This document shows positions 39,801 to 51,535 of a stretch of DNA of 64,000 nucleotides, one piece after another (positions within the stretch are counted from its first letter, which is position 1; every line of letters starts with the position of its first letter). Source of the stretch: Beta vulgaris subsp. vulgaris. Lineage: Eukaryota; Streptophyta; Magnoliopsida; Caryophyllales; Amaranthaceae. The translations under genes and the position numbers were made by a program. The stretch covers positions 47,143,873 to 47,207,872 of the forward strand of contig NC_079202.1 of NCBI RefSeq assembly GCF_026745355.1, read 5' to 3'. The notes below the pieces were generated by a model, which saw nothing but the letters and a program-made list of their open reading frames with translations, had not been told where the DNA came from and did no database searches.

Positions 39801-39857
39801 ATATATTATTATGTTAATTATTCACTTAAGTACGTTTAAGATTTTTAGGATATTACA
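36842..39857 (-). repeat. 5' LTR of the Gypsy element (3,016 bp)
   Basis: Nearly identical to the left LTR. Most differences in its first 700 bp are single-base losses in runs and in the tandem array (for example around 37370-37420); the remainder matches almost base for base. Confidence 0.95.
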
Positions 39858-39862
39858 ACCTT

Positions 39863-42094
39863 GTCTCAACCCTCTTTTGGAAGGAAAATATCCAGGCATA
39901 GTCCCATTAATCAGCAAGGAAAACTTAGGTGTCTCCACACATGTCATGATGTAGCCAATGAATCTATCAGGGAACCCCAAATTTTCCAGCATCTCTCTCA
40001 AAAACCTCCACTCAATAGTGTCATATGCCTTTCTCATATCTATTTTCATCATACAGCTGGGTCTACTCTTCCTTTTACCATACTGATGCACCATATCTTG
40101 ACATATCATGATGTTGTGCATGATATTCCTACTGTGAACAAAAGCTCCTTGTGTGTCCATGATGATATCAGGGAGAACTTCCTCAGTCTGTTACACAGCA
40201 CCTTTGTGATACATTTGTAAATCACATTGCAACATGATATTGGTCTGTAATCTCCCACATTACTAGGACACTTGACTTTAGGGATCAAAGTGATAGAGGT
40301 TGAGTTTATCTCTTTTAATAATCTTCCATTATGGGAACGAGGCTGTGAGAAGACCTGAGACAGTTATCAAGGACATCAAGAAGATTATTTGTAATAAATT
40401 GAAGTACTGTATTAATGAAAAATGGTCTAACACTGATAGAATATGGCTAGAGCAATTATCAGTTGATTGTATCTAGATTAAGGTTTTTCTGTTGATAGCT
40501 TCCTCTATTGGCTATCATTTGTTTAGGGTGAGACTGTATTTGGTTGTTTGCTGTATGTTCTGATGGTGCTGTATTGGGCAATTTGGTAATAAAAGCTTAC
40601 ATTTTACCAAAAAAAAAAATAATCTTCCATTATGAAAGAAGTCCACCACTGCATCAATAATGTCCCTTCCAACTATGTGCCAACAGTCCTTGTAGAACTG
40701 GCTTCCAAAACCATCAGGGCCAGGTGCCTTATCCCCATGTATAGACCACACAGCCTGTTTAACTTCCTCACCATTCACAGGCCTTAATAGCAAATCACAA
40801 TGTTCTTGACTCACCAAAGGCCCACACTGAACCACCCTTCTCTTTACTGACTTCCTGCTCTCAACTCTAGCTCCAAGTAACCCCTGGTAATATTGAAGAA
40901 ATGCACCATTCACCTCCTGTGGGTCATCCACCCAAACTCCATCTTCATTATGAATACTAAATATAGCATTCTGTAACTGTCTTTCCTTATGCTTCTATGA
41001 AAGACTTTAGTGTTAAGGTCTCCATCCCTCAACCAATCACCTTTAGCCTTCTGTTGCAGAAATTGCATGTAAACTTGCTGAGCATTTTTAGATTCAATTG
41101 CAGCTGCTGCCTCTTGTCTTCTCAATGCCATATTACCAGGTAGTTTATGCACCTGTTCCTGACATTGTTGTAGCAATTGTCTTTTCTGTTCAGCCTTTGC
41201 TTGCAGGTCATGGAACCCATCCTTATTAAATTTCTTCAACACCTCCTTCAATCTCTTCAGCTTATGAACAACTCTAAACATAGGAGTGCCATTAAGTGGA
41301 CTATTCCAGCTCTCATTCACCAGTGCTTCAAAATTATCAGCTGTCCTCCAAATAGCAAAATATCTAAATGGCTTCTTTCCCATATTCATAGTAGGATAAG
41401 AAGTCATGATTACAGGGCAATGGTCAAAGTCACCCTCAGGGTGAAACAATGCTTCAGTATGTGGGTAAGCCTCCACCCAATCCTCATTGCACATAACTCT
41501 GTCTATTTTAGAGTATACTCTACTTTCAGCCTCTTGCTTATTGTTCCAGGTATAGAAACACCCTGTAGCCTTCATATCTTCCATCTTGCATTGCTCCACA
41601 CATTTCCTAAATTCCAGAATTTCAGAATTTCTCACAGGGGCCCCAATCCTCTCATTCATATTCAGCACATTGTTAAAGTCACCCATCCACACACATGCTT
41701 CACTTACTTTCTGAAGGTTTATCAGATCCCTCCATAACTCCATTCTATTGTCATGCTCATTAAAAGCATACACAAAGGATCCATAAAAGGCTCTCCCCAC
41801 CTTTGGCTCAATATAGCAGTGTATGAGTTGACTTGTGCAGCAAACTATATTCACATTAAAAAAATTTGGATTCCACATCAGATTGATTCTCCCACCCTTA
41901 TGGAATTGAGAATTACTCGTAAAGCACCAACCCGGACAAACTCTAAGGTAAAGGTCACCCATCTTGTTCACCTTTACCTTAGTTTCTAAGAGGGTAACCA
42001 GACCAGCTTGGTGAGTAGCTATGAAATCCTTAACTACTCGTTGCTTAGCTAGACTGTTTAACCCCCTTACATTCCAGTAGATAAGCTTACTCAT
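39863..42094 (-). pseudogene. LINE ORF2, endonuclease and N-terminal reverse transcriptase
   Basis: From about 42094 the frame reads MSKLIYWNVRGLNS, the start of the APE-type endonuclease. LLETKV, WMGDFN, SKIDRV and DHCPV follow, as in an intact nuclease. Near 40,950 the frame shifts by one. The continuing part carries the early reverse-transcriptase motif DKAPGPDGFGSQFYK. It is then cut by a 284-bp insertion (40334-40617). Beyond it come IPKVKCP, DYRPISCCN, another frame change near 40,170, DMRKAYDTIEW and finally GLRQG, where the Gypsy element interrupts. Confidence 0.88.
40334..40617 (+). mobile_element. 5'-truncated LINE tail inserted in the LINE
   Basis: The insert ends in a poly-A tract and is flanked by the 17-bp duplication AATAATCTTCCATTATG (40317-40333 and 40618-40634). 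Its first 150 bp translate as the end of a LINE ORF2 (VIKDIKKIICNKLK, then EKWSNTDRIWLEQL), comparable to the C-terminus of the host LINE at 30331. About 115 bp of 3' UTR follow. It is in plus orientation, opposite to its host. Confidence 0.92.
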
Positions 42095-43391
42095 TGCCCT
42101 CTGGAGGGCCTTCCACCCTCCCACCTTCATTGCCACCAAATTGACAAGCGACATCCCCCACATGTACCTCTTTAATCAAAGCCTGAAATGAGTTTTGTAT
42201 ATGTACCGGACTAGCTTGCTGAGTCCTAACTTTAGAAGGACCAGCCACCTCCTTGAACTCCCTAATGTTCTTCTCAGTATGCTGTGTTTGCAGTGGCACT
42301 TCAACATTTGCCTTCCTTTGCCACACCCTAGTTACCTCCTTCTTCTTACAATTATCACTCAAATGCCCATATTGATCACACTTCCCACATTTTTCAGGTT
42401 TCCATTCGTATATCACATCAATGGATGTCAGCACCTCCTTCTCATTTAGGAACCTGATCTGATCTGGAAAACCTTGGTCAACCTCTGCTTCAATCATCAC
42501 TCGAGCGAATTGTAATCTCTCTCTCTTTGAGGTCGCCTGATCAGTCCGTAAGACCTTACCAACTTGCCCTGCAATCTTGGCTAAGCTCTTTTCACCCCAA
42601 TATTTCAGGTCTAGTTTGTGCAATTGAATCCACATCGGCACCTTATGGATCACCTCCTTGGACAAATCCAAATCAGGAGACCACGCTTTTATGATTAGTG
42701 GTTTTTTATCAAAGAATTGGAATCCACCATTCAGCACAATATCTCTGCTCTCCATAGATGTGAATCGCACAATCACCACCCCTTTCTTGATACTGACCAC
42801 CTTATCCACACCAAGATTCTTCCAAATCCGCCTAATAAAGCCTTCCATAACATAAATTGGTGGATTCGCGCCCAAGACATAGCATACTATTGATGATTTC
42901 CAAAAATCAACTTCATCTTGTATGTCATCATTCGTAATTTTCACATAATTTCCAGAATCTACATTTTCAGTCAGGTTTCTATTGATTATCTCAATTCTAT
43001 CAGCATTTCCTACCACATTATACTCATCAATCACCTTATTCTTCTCATTCAAATGTAGATTTTGATTAACTGACTCCATCTGTAAAACAGGGGTTGAAAG
43101 CACCTTATCCTTATGCTTTGATTTGATCACCGTCATCCATTCCGAAAAGTTCAGTCGAACCTCAGATTGTTGTTGCAATTCTCGTAACGATGATTTTGGA
43201 GACAAATTTTGGCCCAGATTCGCAACCTCATCATCATCCGAACTCTCAAAATCCAACGCCTGAACCCCCAAGATTTCATCCATCGTACGTGTTTTCTTCG
43301 CCTGTGAAGATGAAGGCACCTTCAATTCCATCACCTTATCACCGGATTGAGAGGATTTTGAATTTACTCTTGCTCTAGTTTTCCTAGCCAT
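42087..43391 (-). CDS. LINE ORF1 protein, DUF4283 and zinc-knuckle
   Basis: A 434-residue open frame starting MARKTRARVNSK. A basic N-terminus is followed by an acidic stretch (FESSDDDEVA). The middle forms a DUF4283-like RNA-binding domain, with FWKSSIVCYVLGANPP, FIRRIWKNLG and VPMWIQLHKLDLKYWG motifs. A CCHC-type knuckle CGKCDQYGHLSDNC lies near residue 345. This is the standard plant L1 ORF1, thought to bind element RNA. The frame is uninterrupted and overlaps the start of ORF2 by a few bases, an arrangement usual for L1 elements. It is a transposon protein, not a host gene. Confidence 0.9.
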   Translation of the reverse strand: MARKTRARVNSKSSQSGDKVMELKVPSSSQAKKTRTMDEILGVQALDFESSDDDEVANLGQNLSPKSSLRELQQQSEVRLNFSEWMTVIKSKHKDKVLSTPVLQMESVNQNLHLNEKNKVIDEYNVVGNADRIEIINRNLTENVDSGNYVKITNDDIQDEVDFWKSSIVCYVLGANPPIYVMEGFIRRIWKNLGVDKVVSIKKGVVIVRFTSMESRDIVLNGGFQFFDKKPLIIKAWSPDLDLSKEVIHKVPMWIQLHKLDLKYWGEKSLAKIAGQVGKVLRTDQATSKRERLQFARVMIEAEVDQGFPDQIRFLNEKEVLTSIDVIYEWKPEKCGKCDQYGHLSDNCKKKEVTRVWQRKANVEVPLQTQHTEKNIREFKEVAGPSKVRTQQASPVHIQNSFQALIKEVHVGDVACQFGGNEGGRVEGPPEGNE

Positions 43392-43465
43392 GGCAGCTCA
43401 AAGATGAGAGAAAAGCTAGAGAGAGAAATTTCCCGCCCTCTATCACCAACCAATACGATTGAATT

Positions 43466-43690
43466 TTTGATGGATTTACAATTGCATTTCTGCATACTCG
43501 TTTTGTACAGTCAAATGAGTATACATTTTGTGTATTCATATTTGCAGTGTAGAATACTCATTTTGTACAGTAAAATGAGTATGCATTTGATGGATTTACA
43601 ATTGCATTTATGCATACTCATTTTATATAGTCAAAGGAGTATGTATTTTGTGTATTCATATTTGTAGTATGGTATTCATTTTGTACAGTC
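43466..43690. repeat. 120-bp tandem repeat, right part
   Basis: Units start TTGATGGATT at 43467 and 43587, again a period of 120 bp, continuing the array of 29880-30240 beyond the LINE. Confidence 0.9.
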
Positions 43691-44024
43691 AAATGAGTCT
43701 TTATTAATTGTATAATATACTTTCATACTCATTTTATTTTATTTCTTTTTTTTGGTCAGTTGTTGCTTATGGTGTGTACAACCATTAAATAGAAATTTTA
43801 AAAAATAATAGCATTTCTCAACAGATTTCATAACTGTAATTCGATAATAATCGCATGCAAATGAACTTCGAGATATCTAACAGTGTAATTGAAGCTTTTT
43901 TTACTTATTTAGGTTTTGCATTTTCAGCAGTTTGATCCTCTTGACGATCTTTCTTTCGAGTTTGCATGATTTTTTTTTCTTTGAAGTTATTTTGCTTCTT
44001 TAGTTTCGTTTTCGTAGTTTTGTA
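43691..44024. other. No gene recognised
   Basis: AT-rich spacer between the tandem array and the CACTA terminus. Nothing recognisable. Confidence 0.6.
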
Positions 44025-44339
44025 CACTACAAGAAAATAGGTTTTGGGCGACGAATTTGAAACTCAAGAGCAACAAAACTGAATATCGTGGCCCATAGTT
44101 GACAACAAGGGCGACGAGTTGAATTTGTTGCCCTAGGGAGCACTATTGTGCGACAAAAATGTTTTTTGTTGCCAAAATACATATTAGGGCGACGAAATAA
44201 ATTTGCGTTGCCCATTACCTTAATAAGGCGACAAAATTACATATTACGTTGCCCTTGTTTAGTGATGGCCCAATTCAAATTAAAAATTCGTTGCCCAAAC
44301 CAAATAGAAAAACGCTAAAAAATAAACTGGCTCCAAAAT

Positions 44340-45790
44340 TTTCCCACAAAAACACGTTCCTTCCCCTCACCCCAGAGACTTAACTGCTCACAACTCTCAA
44401 CTCACACTCTCTTCGGTTCACGGTGGTTCAGCGGTGGCATCTTCTTCAGATTTTCCGGTGATTTGTGATTTCCGACGAGATATTGGACGTCTCTCAGGTG
44501 ACGACTTCAATTGTGATGGCCAATTAATTTTTTTATTGAATCAAATTGACGTTTCTCATCATCTTCTTTGATGAATTCTTTAATTATGATCGAAATTTCG
44601 GTTTATGGTTAGTTGTTACCCTCTTATGCTCTGCACTAACCTTTTAAAATTTCGCAGGTGGTGATGTGGGTGGCTGCCGGAGATCAACGGTGAGGCTAGC
44701 AGTGATTTCTGCGGCAAGGTTGGTATCTTTTGTTGTTTTATCCTAAGTCACGAATCAACTCCTCTTCTTGTCAAGCAAAACAGTTCTTTACCTTGAATTA
44801 TTTTTATGAATTTGTCAATGTTTATTGAATTACTTAGATTATTTGTTTCTCAATATTGGTACGAAATTTGTAAGTCTTCTACTTTCTTTCTCTTTCTCTC
44901 TTCTTCATCATCGTATTTTTCTGTTTCAAATTTGCTGTTTGATTTACTGTATTGTTACCAATTTTGAATTTTATTAATAATCATGTACAGGGATGGCTAT
45001 TCACAATAGTTATAAAGGGGGATATTATAGTATATAGACTCGTTGATATCATTTTTTTGGGTGCTAGGATTTAGTGCTTCACCATTACTATTTCTGTAGA
45101 CTATTAGAGTGTTTGAGGGCTAGTGCATTACACAACCTTGTGAAGCCCATAAAGGCAACTTTTCTGCCTTAGACAAAATCTTGTACTTTTGAAAGTGAAC
45201 TATTTTATTAGATTATACTCCCTGCTAGGTCCCGTAATGAATTTCATACTTGTTATTGGGTTGATGAAGATTTTCTTTTTAAGTGTTATTGTCCAAATTT
45301 AAGTTCAAATCAAACTTTATTTCTATCACAATACTCTTTTTTCTCTTTCTCTTTACCACTAACAAGTTGAAATTCTACTTTTATTACTGTTGGTCAGATT
45401 TTTATGGCTATAAATATTGAAGAGAATCATCTGATCAATTCAAAAAGTATTAATTATATCATGCTTTATTTTTGCTGCTTCTTATATATATTAGATCAGA
45501 TTTGGTTTCGAGAAGATACCAGACAGTGAATGTAACAATACTTGTATGGATGATGTTATGTGAGAACTGAGAAGTAATGTGAATTAACTAGTTTGATAGC
45601 TAGATTTTTGATGAAATAGCTTGACATGTAGGCTCTGTAAGTAAAGGAAGATAAATAAGAATGATTATTATCTCAAATTCTGCAATAGCTAGATGAAGAT
45701 ACACCTAGAAAATTATTAGTTTTCGAATTGAATGTTTTACTTTTTGAAGTGCTCATCCTTCATAGATGTCGTTGTCCTTGTTGTGATTTT
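44340..45790 (+). other. CACTA leader region without coding sequence
   Basis: After the subterminal repeats comes a non-coding stretch with possible splice signals (CTCTCAG|GTGACG near 44495-44510, TTTCGCAG|GTGGTG near 44650), consistent with a transposon leader containing introns. No reading frame is recognisable until 46204. Confidence 0.5.
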
Positions 45791-45799
45791 TTTTAATTT

Positions 45800-46045
45800 A
45801 GTTGTCTGCACTACCCCTCTGTAGACACCCCCCTTGCTGCCACCACCCACCTGCAGACACTCTCCCTACTGCCACTACCCCCTACAGAGACTCCCCCTAC
45901 TGCGACCACCCCCTTGCAGACCCCTCCTTGCTGCAACCACCCCCTGCAAACACCCCCCTTGCTGCACTACCCCTCTGCAGACACCACCCCTTGCTGCCAC
46001 CACCCCACACTCCCCCACTTGCCACCACCCCCTACTGCCAAAACT
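45800..46045. repeat. C-rich minisatellite
   Basis: About 8-9 degenerate units of roughly 28-32 bp with the pattern CCCCTTGCTGC(C/A)ACCACCCC(C/T)TGCAGACAC. It is strongly C-rich on the plus strand within AT-rich surroundings and lies in the CACTA leader. Confidence 0.85.
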
Positions 46046-46203
46046 AATCTTTTAAATTGACACTATTGCTCGATAGTGCCAAAACATTTTTTTTTTGCAT
46101 TCAATTACTAAGCTAGTAAGTTTGGAGATAATTTTTTTTCTAACTGAATGAGAGATATCTTTTGTTTTTCTTTCTTAAGGATTTTTTCTTACTTGATTGA
46201 AAG

Positions 46204-49200
46204 AATGAATACCAATCGAAGTTGGATGAAATCATAGTGGGATAAAGGATAGGCAAAACCGGAGTATAAAGCAGGGGTCGATGAGTTTCTAGAGTTTGCT
46301 TTCAAAGAAAAAAGTGATGAAACATCACTGAAATGTCCCTGTGTGAAATGTAGATTGCTTTTTGCCCAAAATCGAAAAACAATGCAAATTCACTTACTAG
46401 TACATGGTATCGATAATGGTTACAATCCATGGGTGAGTCACAGGGAATCAGTTGAGCTTGAAGGCGAAACATAGAGGTGGTTTCAGACAACGAGGAAAAT
46501 GAAATAGCCCTTTGACGACATGGCTCCATTAATTTTTGAAGCAACAAATGCATGGAATTCAACTACTTCTTCTGTGCTCGATGATAATGGAAACAATTGA
46601 AAGTCAGACAATCATGAATATCCTAAGGAGTTAATGACATTAGTAGAAGACATGGAGGCCGAGTTGTATCCGGGGTGTACCACATTCAAAAGATTAGAGT
46701 TTATTATCTCATTGCTACACAATAAAGTTAGCAATAAATGGAGTGATAAATCTTTTTCAATGTTATTGAAGACCTTGCATAGGGCTTTTAACTATGACAA
46801 GAATTTTCCTGCAAATGCTTATGAAGCAAAAAAATACACAAAAGCACTGGGTTAGATTATGTAAAGATTGATGCTTGTGTTAACCATTGTATTTTGTTTC
46901 GAAAAGAATTTGCGAATGAAGAAAAATGTCCTAAATGTGTAGCTCCTAGATGGAAGGAGAAAGTCGTGCAAGGTGGTGATGAGTATTCAGATGGCGAGGA
47001 TGTCCAAAAGACAACTCGAGTTCCTCAACTGATCTTGCGTCATTTCCCCTTAATTCCACGACTACAAAGGATGTTTATATCTTCCAAGTTAGCAAGACAT
47101 ATGCGATGGCATAAAGATGATAAGAAGGATGATGGATAATGAGACACCCGCAGATTCAGAAGCATGGAAGTCTTTGGACAAAACATTTCCAGACTTTGCT
47201 AAAGATGCACGTAATGTACGATTGGGTTTAGCTAGTGATGGGTTTAATCCTGGAGCTAACATGAGTAGTAGATATAGTATTTGGCCAGTGATGTTGGTGT
47301 CGTACAATCTACCCCCTTGGATGTGTATGAAGAGTGATAATATGATATTATCTTTATTAATTCCTGGCCCTAAATCTCCAGGAGATGATATAGATGTATT
47401 TTTGCAACCTCTAGTAGATGAACTTAATGAACTGTGGGAGTTTGGGGTAAAAACGTTTGATGCCTATGCGAAAGAGACTTTTAATATGCGAGCGATGTTG
47501 TTATGGACCATTAATGACTTTCCAGCTTATGCTAATTTGTCTGGTTGGAGTACCAAAGGGGCCCTTGCATGCCCTAATTGTCATTTAGACACAAAATCTC
47601 ATTATTTGAAGCGTGGACACAAATATTGCTATACAGAACATCGAAGGTGGCTACCAATCGATCACAAATGGAGGCTTAATAGGAGCTCCTTTGGTGGTAA
47701 GGTACAAAGGGGTCCTCCTCCAGTTCCTCTAATGGGGTTTGATGTTTTGGAGCAATTAAATGGATACTCAAATGTGGAGTTTGGAAAAGCTTCTAAGGGA
47801 AAACGCAAGAGAGGTGAAAGATATATTGTGCATCAATGGAAAAAACGTAGTGTCTTTTTCCAATTACCTTATTGGAGACATCTCTTGGTTCGACACAACT
47901 TGGATGTGATGCATGTGGAAAAGAATGTGTGTGAAAGTATATTAGGCACAATGCTTGATTTACCGGGAAAGAATAAGGACTCTTTAAATGCCCGACTAGA
48001 CTTAATAGACATGAAAATGCATGATAAGCTACGTCCAAAGTCATTGGGAATGATAAATGGCAAGTCCCACCAGCACCTTACAACTTGACTTTGACTGAAA
48101 GGAGAAAAATAGTCACATTTCTATCCAAATTAGCTTTTCCAGATGCTTATTCATCAAATATTTCAAGGTGTGTCTCCTTGCAAGATGGGAAGGTAATGGG
48201 AATGAAAACTCATGATTTTCACGTTTTCATGCAAGACTTACTAGCACCTGCCTTCCAAGGTGTTTTAGATGAAAATGTTCTAACGCCTTTACAAGAGCTC
48301 AGTCTTTTTTTCAAGCAACTGTGTTCTAAAACCTTAAAGGTAGCAGAACTAGAGAAGATGGAAATGAATATAGCAATCACCTTATGTAAGCTGGAGCGTG
48401 TATTCATTCCTGCCTTCTTTGATGTAATGATACATCTCCCGATTCACTTGGGACTGAAGCTAGAATGGCAGGTCCTATACATTATCGTTGGATGTATCGC
48501 TTTGAAAGGTCAGTTGTTAGTAGTTATGGTTATCATAGGATTGTATACATGTAGTGTGTTTTACTAATATATCTCTTTTAGGGCAATGCGAACGTTCAAA
48601 TCATTTGTGCGGAACAAAGCTCACCCAGAAGCTTCAATTGCTAACGGGTACATTGAAATGGAATGTCTGACATTTTGCTCGAGATATATGTCTAAGATTG
48701 AGACGTTACACAATCGTCCAGATCGAAATGATGACATTGACCATCCTCAATCCTGTAACTTGTCTGTCTTCTCTAAAATAGGCAAGCCTTTAGGGAAGGC
48801 AAGTCTAACAGAAATGACTGCTAAGGAGAGATGAGAAGCTCAACTTTACATCATGTTTAATTGTGATGAAGCAAAACCTTTCTTGACGTAAGTGTGATAT
48901 TTGTCATGCATAATGATTTTTTTTTCCATTAATAGAACTAATTAGTTGCTTACATTCTTATGTCTAGTGAATATGAGCATGCACCAATTTCTCAAAGGAT
49001 TGACCTTTGCAAGTGGTTTGAAGATAGAGTAAGTGAACACATTAGTTTATTTTTTGTATCTTTATTTTGTTTCCGTGGTTAACTAATAATGATATGTAGA
49101 TTACAAATCTATGGAAAGAAGAGGATCCCAGAGTTACTGAAGAAATGTTGTGTTTAGCACGAGGACCGATGAAAGGTGTTGTCACTTTTGATGGATACGT

Positions 49201-49921
49201 CATTAATGGGTTTAGATTTCACACCAAAAAGCGGCAAAGAAATCGAAAAACACAAAATAGTGGCGTAGTTGTGAAAGGGGACGAGGAAAGTGGGCAAAAG
49301 GATTTCTATGGGGTTTTAGAGAAGGTTATTGTGCTAGAGTATGATGCTCTTAAGAATCGAACTAGTCCCATTATCGTTCTGTTTAAGTGTAAGTGGTTTA
49401 ATGTGTTCGACGAAGGAAAAGGGATTAAAAAGGGTAATTTAGGAGCAGTGCTTATTAATGTAACTCAGAGGTTAAAAACCAATGAGTCATTTGCATTAGC
49501 CTCTCAAATTGAGCAAGTCTTCTATGTACCATGTCATAATGAACCACAATGGAGATTTGTTATTAAGGCAAATCCAAGGGACTTCTTTGATTTCCCTAAT
49601 GACGAAGAAACCTAAGAAATTGAATCATTATGGGAACATGTGTCACAATCTGTAACCAACTACGAAGATGTTCAAGATGAGGATATTCCAATAGTGAGAA
49701 ATGATGTTGAACATACCTTGGTTGAGGCTCATGTCGAAGAAGATTTGTTGAATGAAGTGGATAATGAACATGAGGAGGATGAAGATGATGAAGAGATCGA
49801 AAAAAGTGAGGATGATTTTTCGGACACGGAAGATGAACCTATCTTGCATGATTTTTACAATTCTTTTGAAGACGAGGGGTCTCAAAGTGATAGTTCTACT
49901 AATTCATCTACTAGCAATTGA
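46204..49921 (+). pseudogene. TNP2-type CACTA transposase, broken
   Basis: From 46204 the frame starts MNTNRSWM and includes a Transpos_assoc-like domain (EYKAGVDEFLEFAF, CPCVKCRLL) with several stops. CPKC, LRHFPLIPRLQRMF and MRWH follow at 46930-47110. The long frame 47117-48088 is the Transposase_21 core: WPVMLVSYNLPPWMCMK, LIPGPKSPGDDIDVFLQP, NDFPAYANLSGW and HNLDVMHVEKNVCES. After a frame change near 48070 come the DUF4218 segment (48085-48834, two more breaks) and the DUF4216 segment (49145-49615, GPMKGVVTFDGYVINGFRF, FKCKWFNVFD). An acidic tail (49640-49921) ends the gene. Intact TNP2 binds and cuts the termini; this copy cannot be translated through. Confidence 0.9.
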
Positions 49922-50409
49922 GTAATGGTATATTGTATTGAGATACACTCTAAAAATTATGTTTTCACCTTTACTTTTAAATTTTTAAAGTAACCTTTAA
50001 GTGTACTTTATTATTACCAATTTACTATTTTGATGATAGTGAATTATTTTTACATTATTGGTATAAGAGAATAAATTCAGGTGACAATTTTGAGTTTGTC
50101 TATAGTTATATACTACGAAATGTCCTAGATAAATGTTTGTAGGTATGCGTATTCATAGTATGTTATTTTCTACAATTTTCCTTCACTGTCTCATTACTAC
50201 CTCTCGGTTAGGTAAAGATAGTTTGATACTATGACAAGTCCCTAGTTCTTTCAGTGTTTTTACTACCTTTCTTGAGAGCTCTCTCTCGAATTGCCCTGGC
50301 ATCTCTTGAGAAGTTTGTCTCAATTTCGAGAGTGGCTGTTGCTTTGCTATCATTCTGTACCTGAATCTCTTTAGAAGACTCGTACTGAAACAGAACATTC
50401 TTTGAGTCC

Positions 50410-50607
50410 TTGGTTGATTCAGCAGAAGCTGATCGTTTGGATGTCCCAGAAGAAAAGTATAATTTGTTATTACTACTGTACAGAGTGAAGGGTCATTATC
50501 AGTTTATCCTAGGAAAGCCCCCACCCCTTTACAGAAGTCCCATCAGCAGTTTTGATACTAGTGATTTTGATCCACAAGGAGCTCCAAATTGTAGTTACTG
50601 CAATTAG
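50410..50607 (+). pseudogene. Unidentified coding-like fragment in the CACTA element
   Basis: A 65-codon frame ending [38 protein letters not shown] and a stop. Its composition looks like genuine protein rather than random translation, and it does not match a CACTA protein I know. It may be the end of a captured host gene. I cannot name the family. Confidence 0.35.
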
Positions 50608-51413
50608 TGTTTCTGTACCTGATACAAGAGAGCTGTCCATCCTTATCTTCTTTAAGAGTCGTTATCTAAGCAGTTACCTTCTTTTCAGTTTCTCATGGAA
50701 CTTATGACTTTATCAATCCTCATTTTGGTGACTGGATGTAGAATGTAGCTGAACTTTAAAGGCCTTAACCTTAGAATTATCATTGTTCATCTTTAGAACA
50801 GAACGAAGACTTGGTACAAAGAGTTATAAATGCTTGGGAACAGCTGACCACATCCAATTGTATACCTTGCCAAGTTGCCATCCTTAAATCGAGCTTACTT
50901 AAATTTTCAGAGGACATACTTGCGAATAATTTCCTTTCTAGAAATCTGAATGAGATAAAGTGGGATCCTCATTATCAGCTTGTTTAAGACTCCGCTTTTC
51001 TCTGTTAATTTGAACATGTTCATTTTGCAAGTGCTGAAAGCTGTAAGAGAAACATCTTTCTCACTGTTTCTACTTTGTTCTAGTTTAACCATAGTCCTCA
51101 TGAGGGACTGGACAGGTGCTTACCATGTGGCTTTTACACTTGCCAATGCACATCTTTAACCATTAATAGCTGTAATTGTCAATTAGTAAAAATTATAAAA
51201 AATTTGTATTTGAAAATGCACATTGAGACTAATCCAACATCATCTTAGTTAATAGCATTTTTATCTTATATATACTATGAAAAAGTTATAGTCAAAGTTA
51301 ATAGATGAATAGTGCAAAAGTCAAACAATTGCAAGTATTAAGAAACGGAAGAAGTATATGTTTTTGTTCCATCAAGCTTCACCTTACCTTGGTTGTTATA
51401 TTTATGCTTTAAG

Positions 51414-51535
51414 GCTGCTGTGTATGGTCGAGATCCGAACTGGGGACGTATTGCTTGTGCTGCTGGCTATGCAACTATCCCTTTCAATTTAAACAAACTC
51501 CAAATATCACTTGGAGACATACCTCATCAAAAAAA
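51414..51535 (+). pseudogene. Captured ArgJ exon fragment (glutamate N-acetyltransferase)
   Basis: After an AG acceptor-like dinucleotide the frame reads [20 protein letters not shown], then [15 protein letters not shown]. This is the highly conserved segment of the ArgJ bifunctional ornithine/glutamate N-acetyltransferase, an enzyme of arginine synthesis in plastids. Similarity stops after LGDI, where the protein normally goes on for a further C-terminal stretch. Upstream ArgJ sequence is absent. The piece lies between the two transposon genes of the CACTA element, so it appears to be a single captured exon. Confidence 0.8.

Larger units (their letters stand above)
31772..39857 (-). mobile_element. 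Ty3/Gypsy chromovirus (Tekay/Del-like) deletion derivative
   Basis: Long LTRs (31772-34797 and 36842-39857) are flanked by the 5-bp duplication ACCTT (31767-31771 and 39858-39862). Ends are TGTAACGCC and GATATTACA on the plus strand. In minus orientation the primer site TGGTATCAGAGCC follows the right LTR (plus 36826-36838) and a purine tract AAGGGGGTAAGGA precedes the left one. The internal part is only 2,044 bp and keeps just the C-terminal tail of integrase. It interrupts the LINE reverse transcriptase exactly between GLRQG and DPLSP. The LTRs are nearly identical, so the insertion is recent. Confidence 0.95.
30241..43465 (-). mobile_element. L1-type LINE, minus strand, split by two later insertions
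   Basis: The element lies within a 120-bp tandem array. Its 3' end shows as a T run at 30241 on the plus strand. The target duplication TTTGATGGATT flanks it (30230-30240 and from 43466). ORF1 lies at 43391-42087 and ORF2 from about 42094 down to 30331, with endonuclease, reverse transcriptase and C-terminal zinc-finger regions in order. A Gypsy element (31772-39857) and a truncated LINE tail (40334-40617) have inserted into ORF2. Without them the LINE is about 4.8 kb, close to full length. Frameshifts in ORF2 make it inactive. Confidence 0.93.

Noticed and set aside
45802..46055. Pro/His-rich plus-strand frames
   Set aside because: Translation of the C-rich minisatellite.
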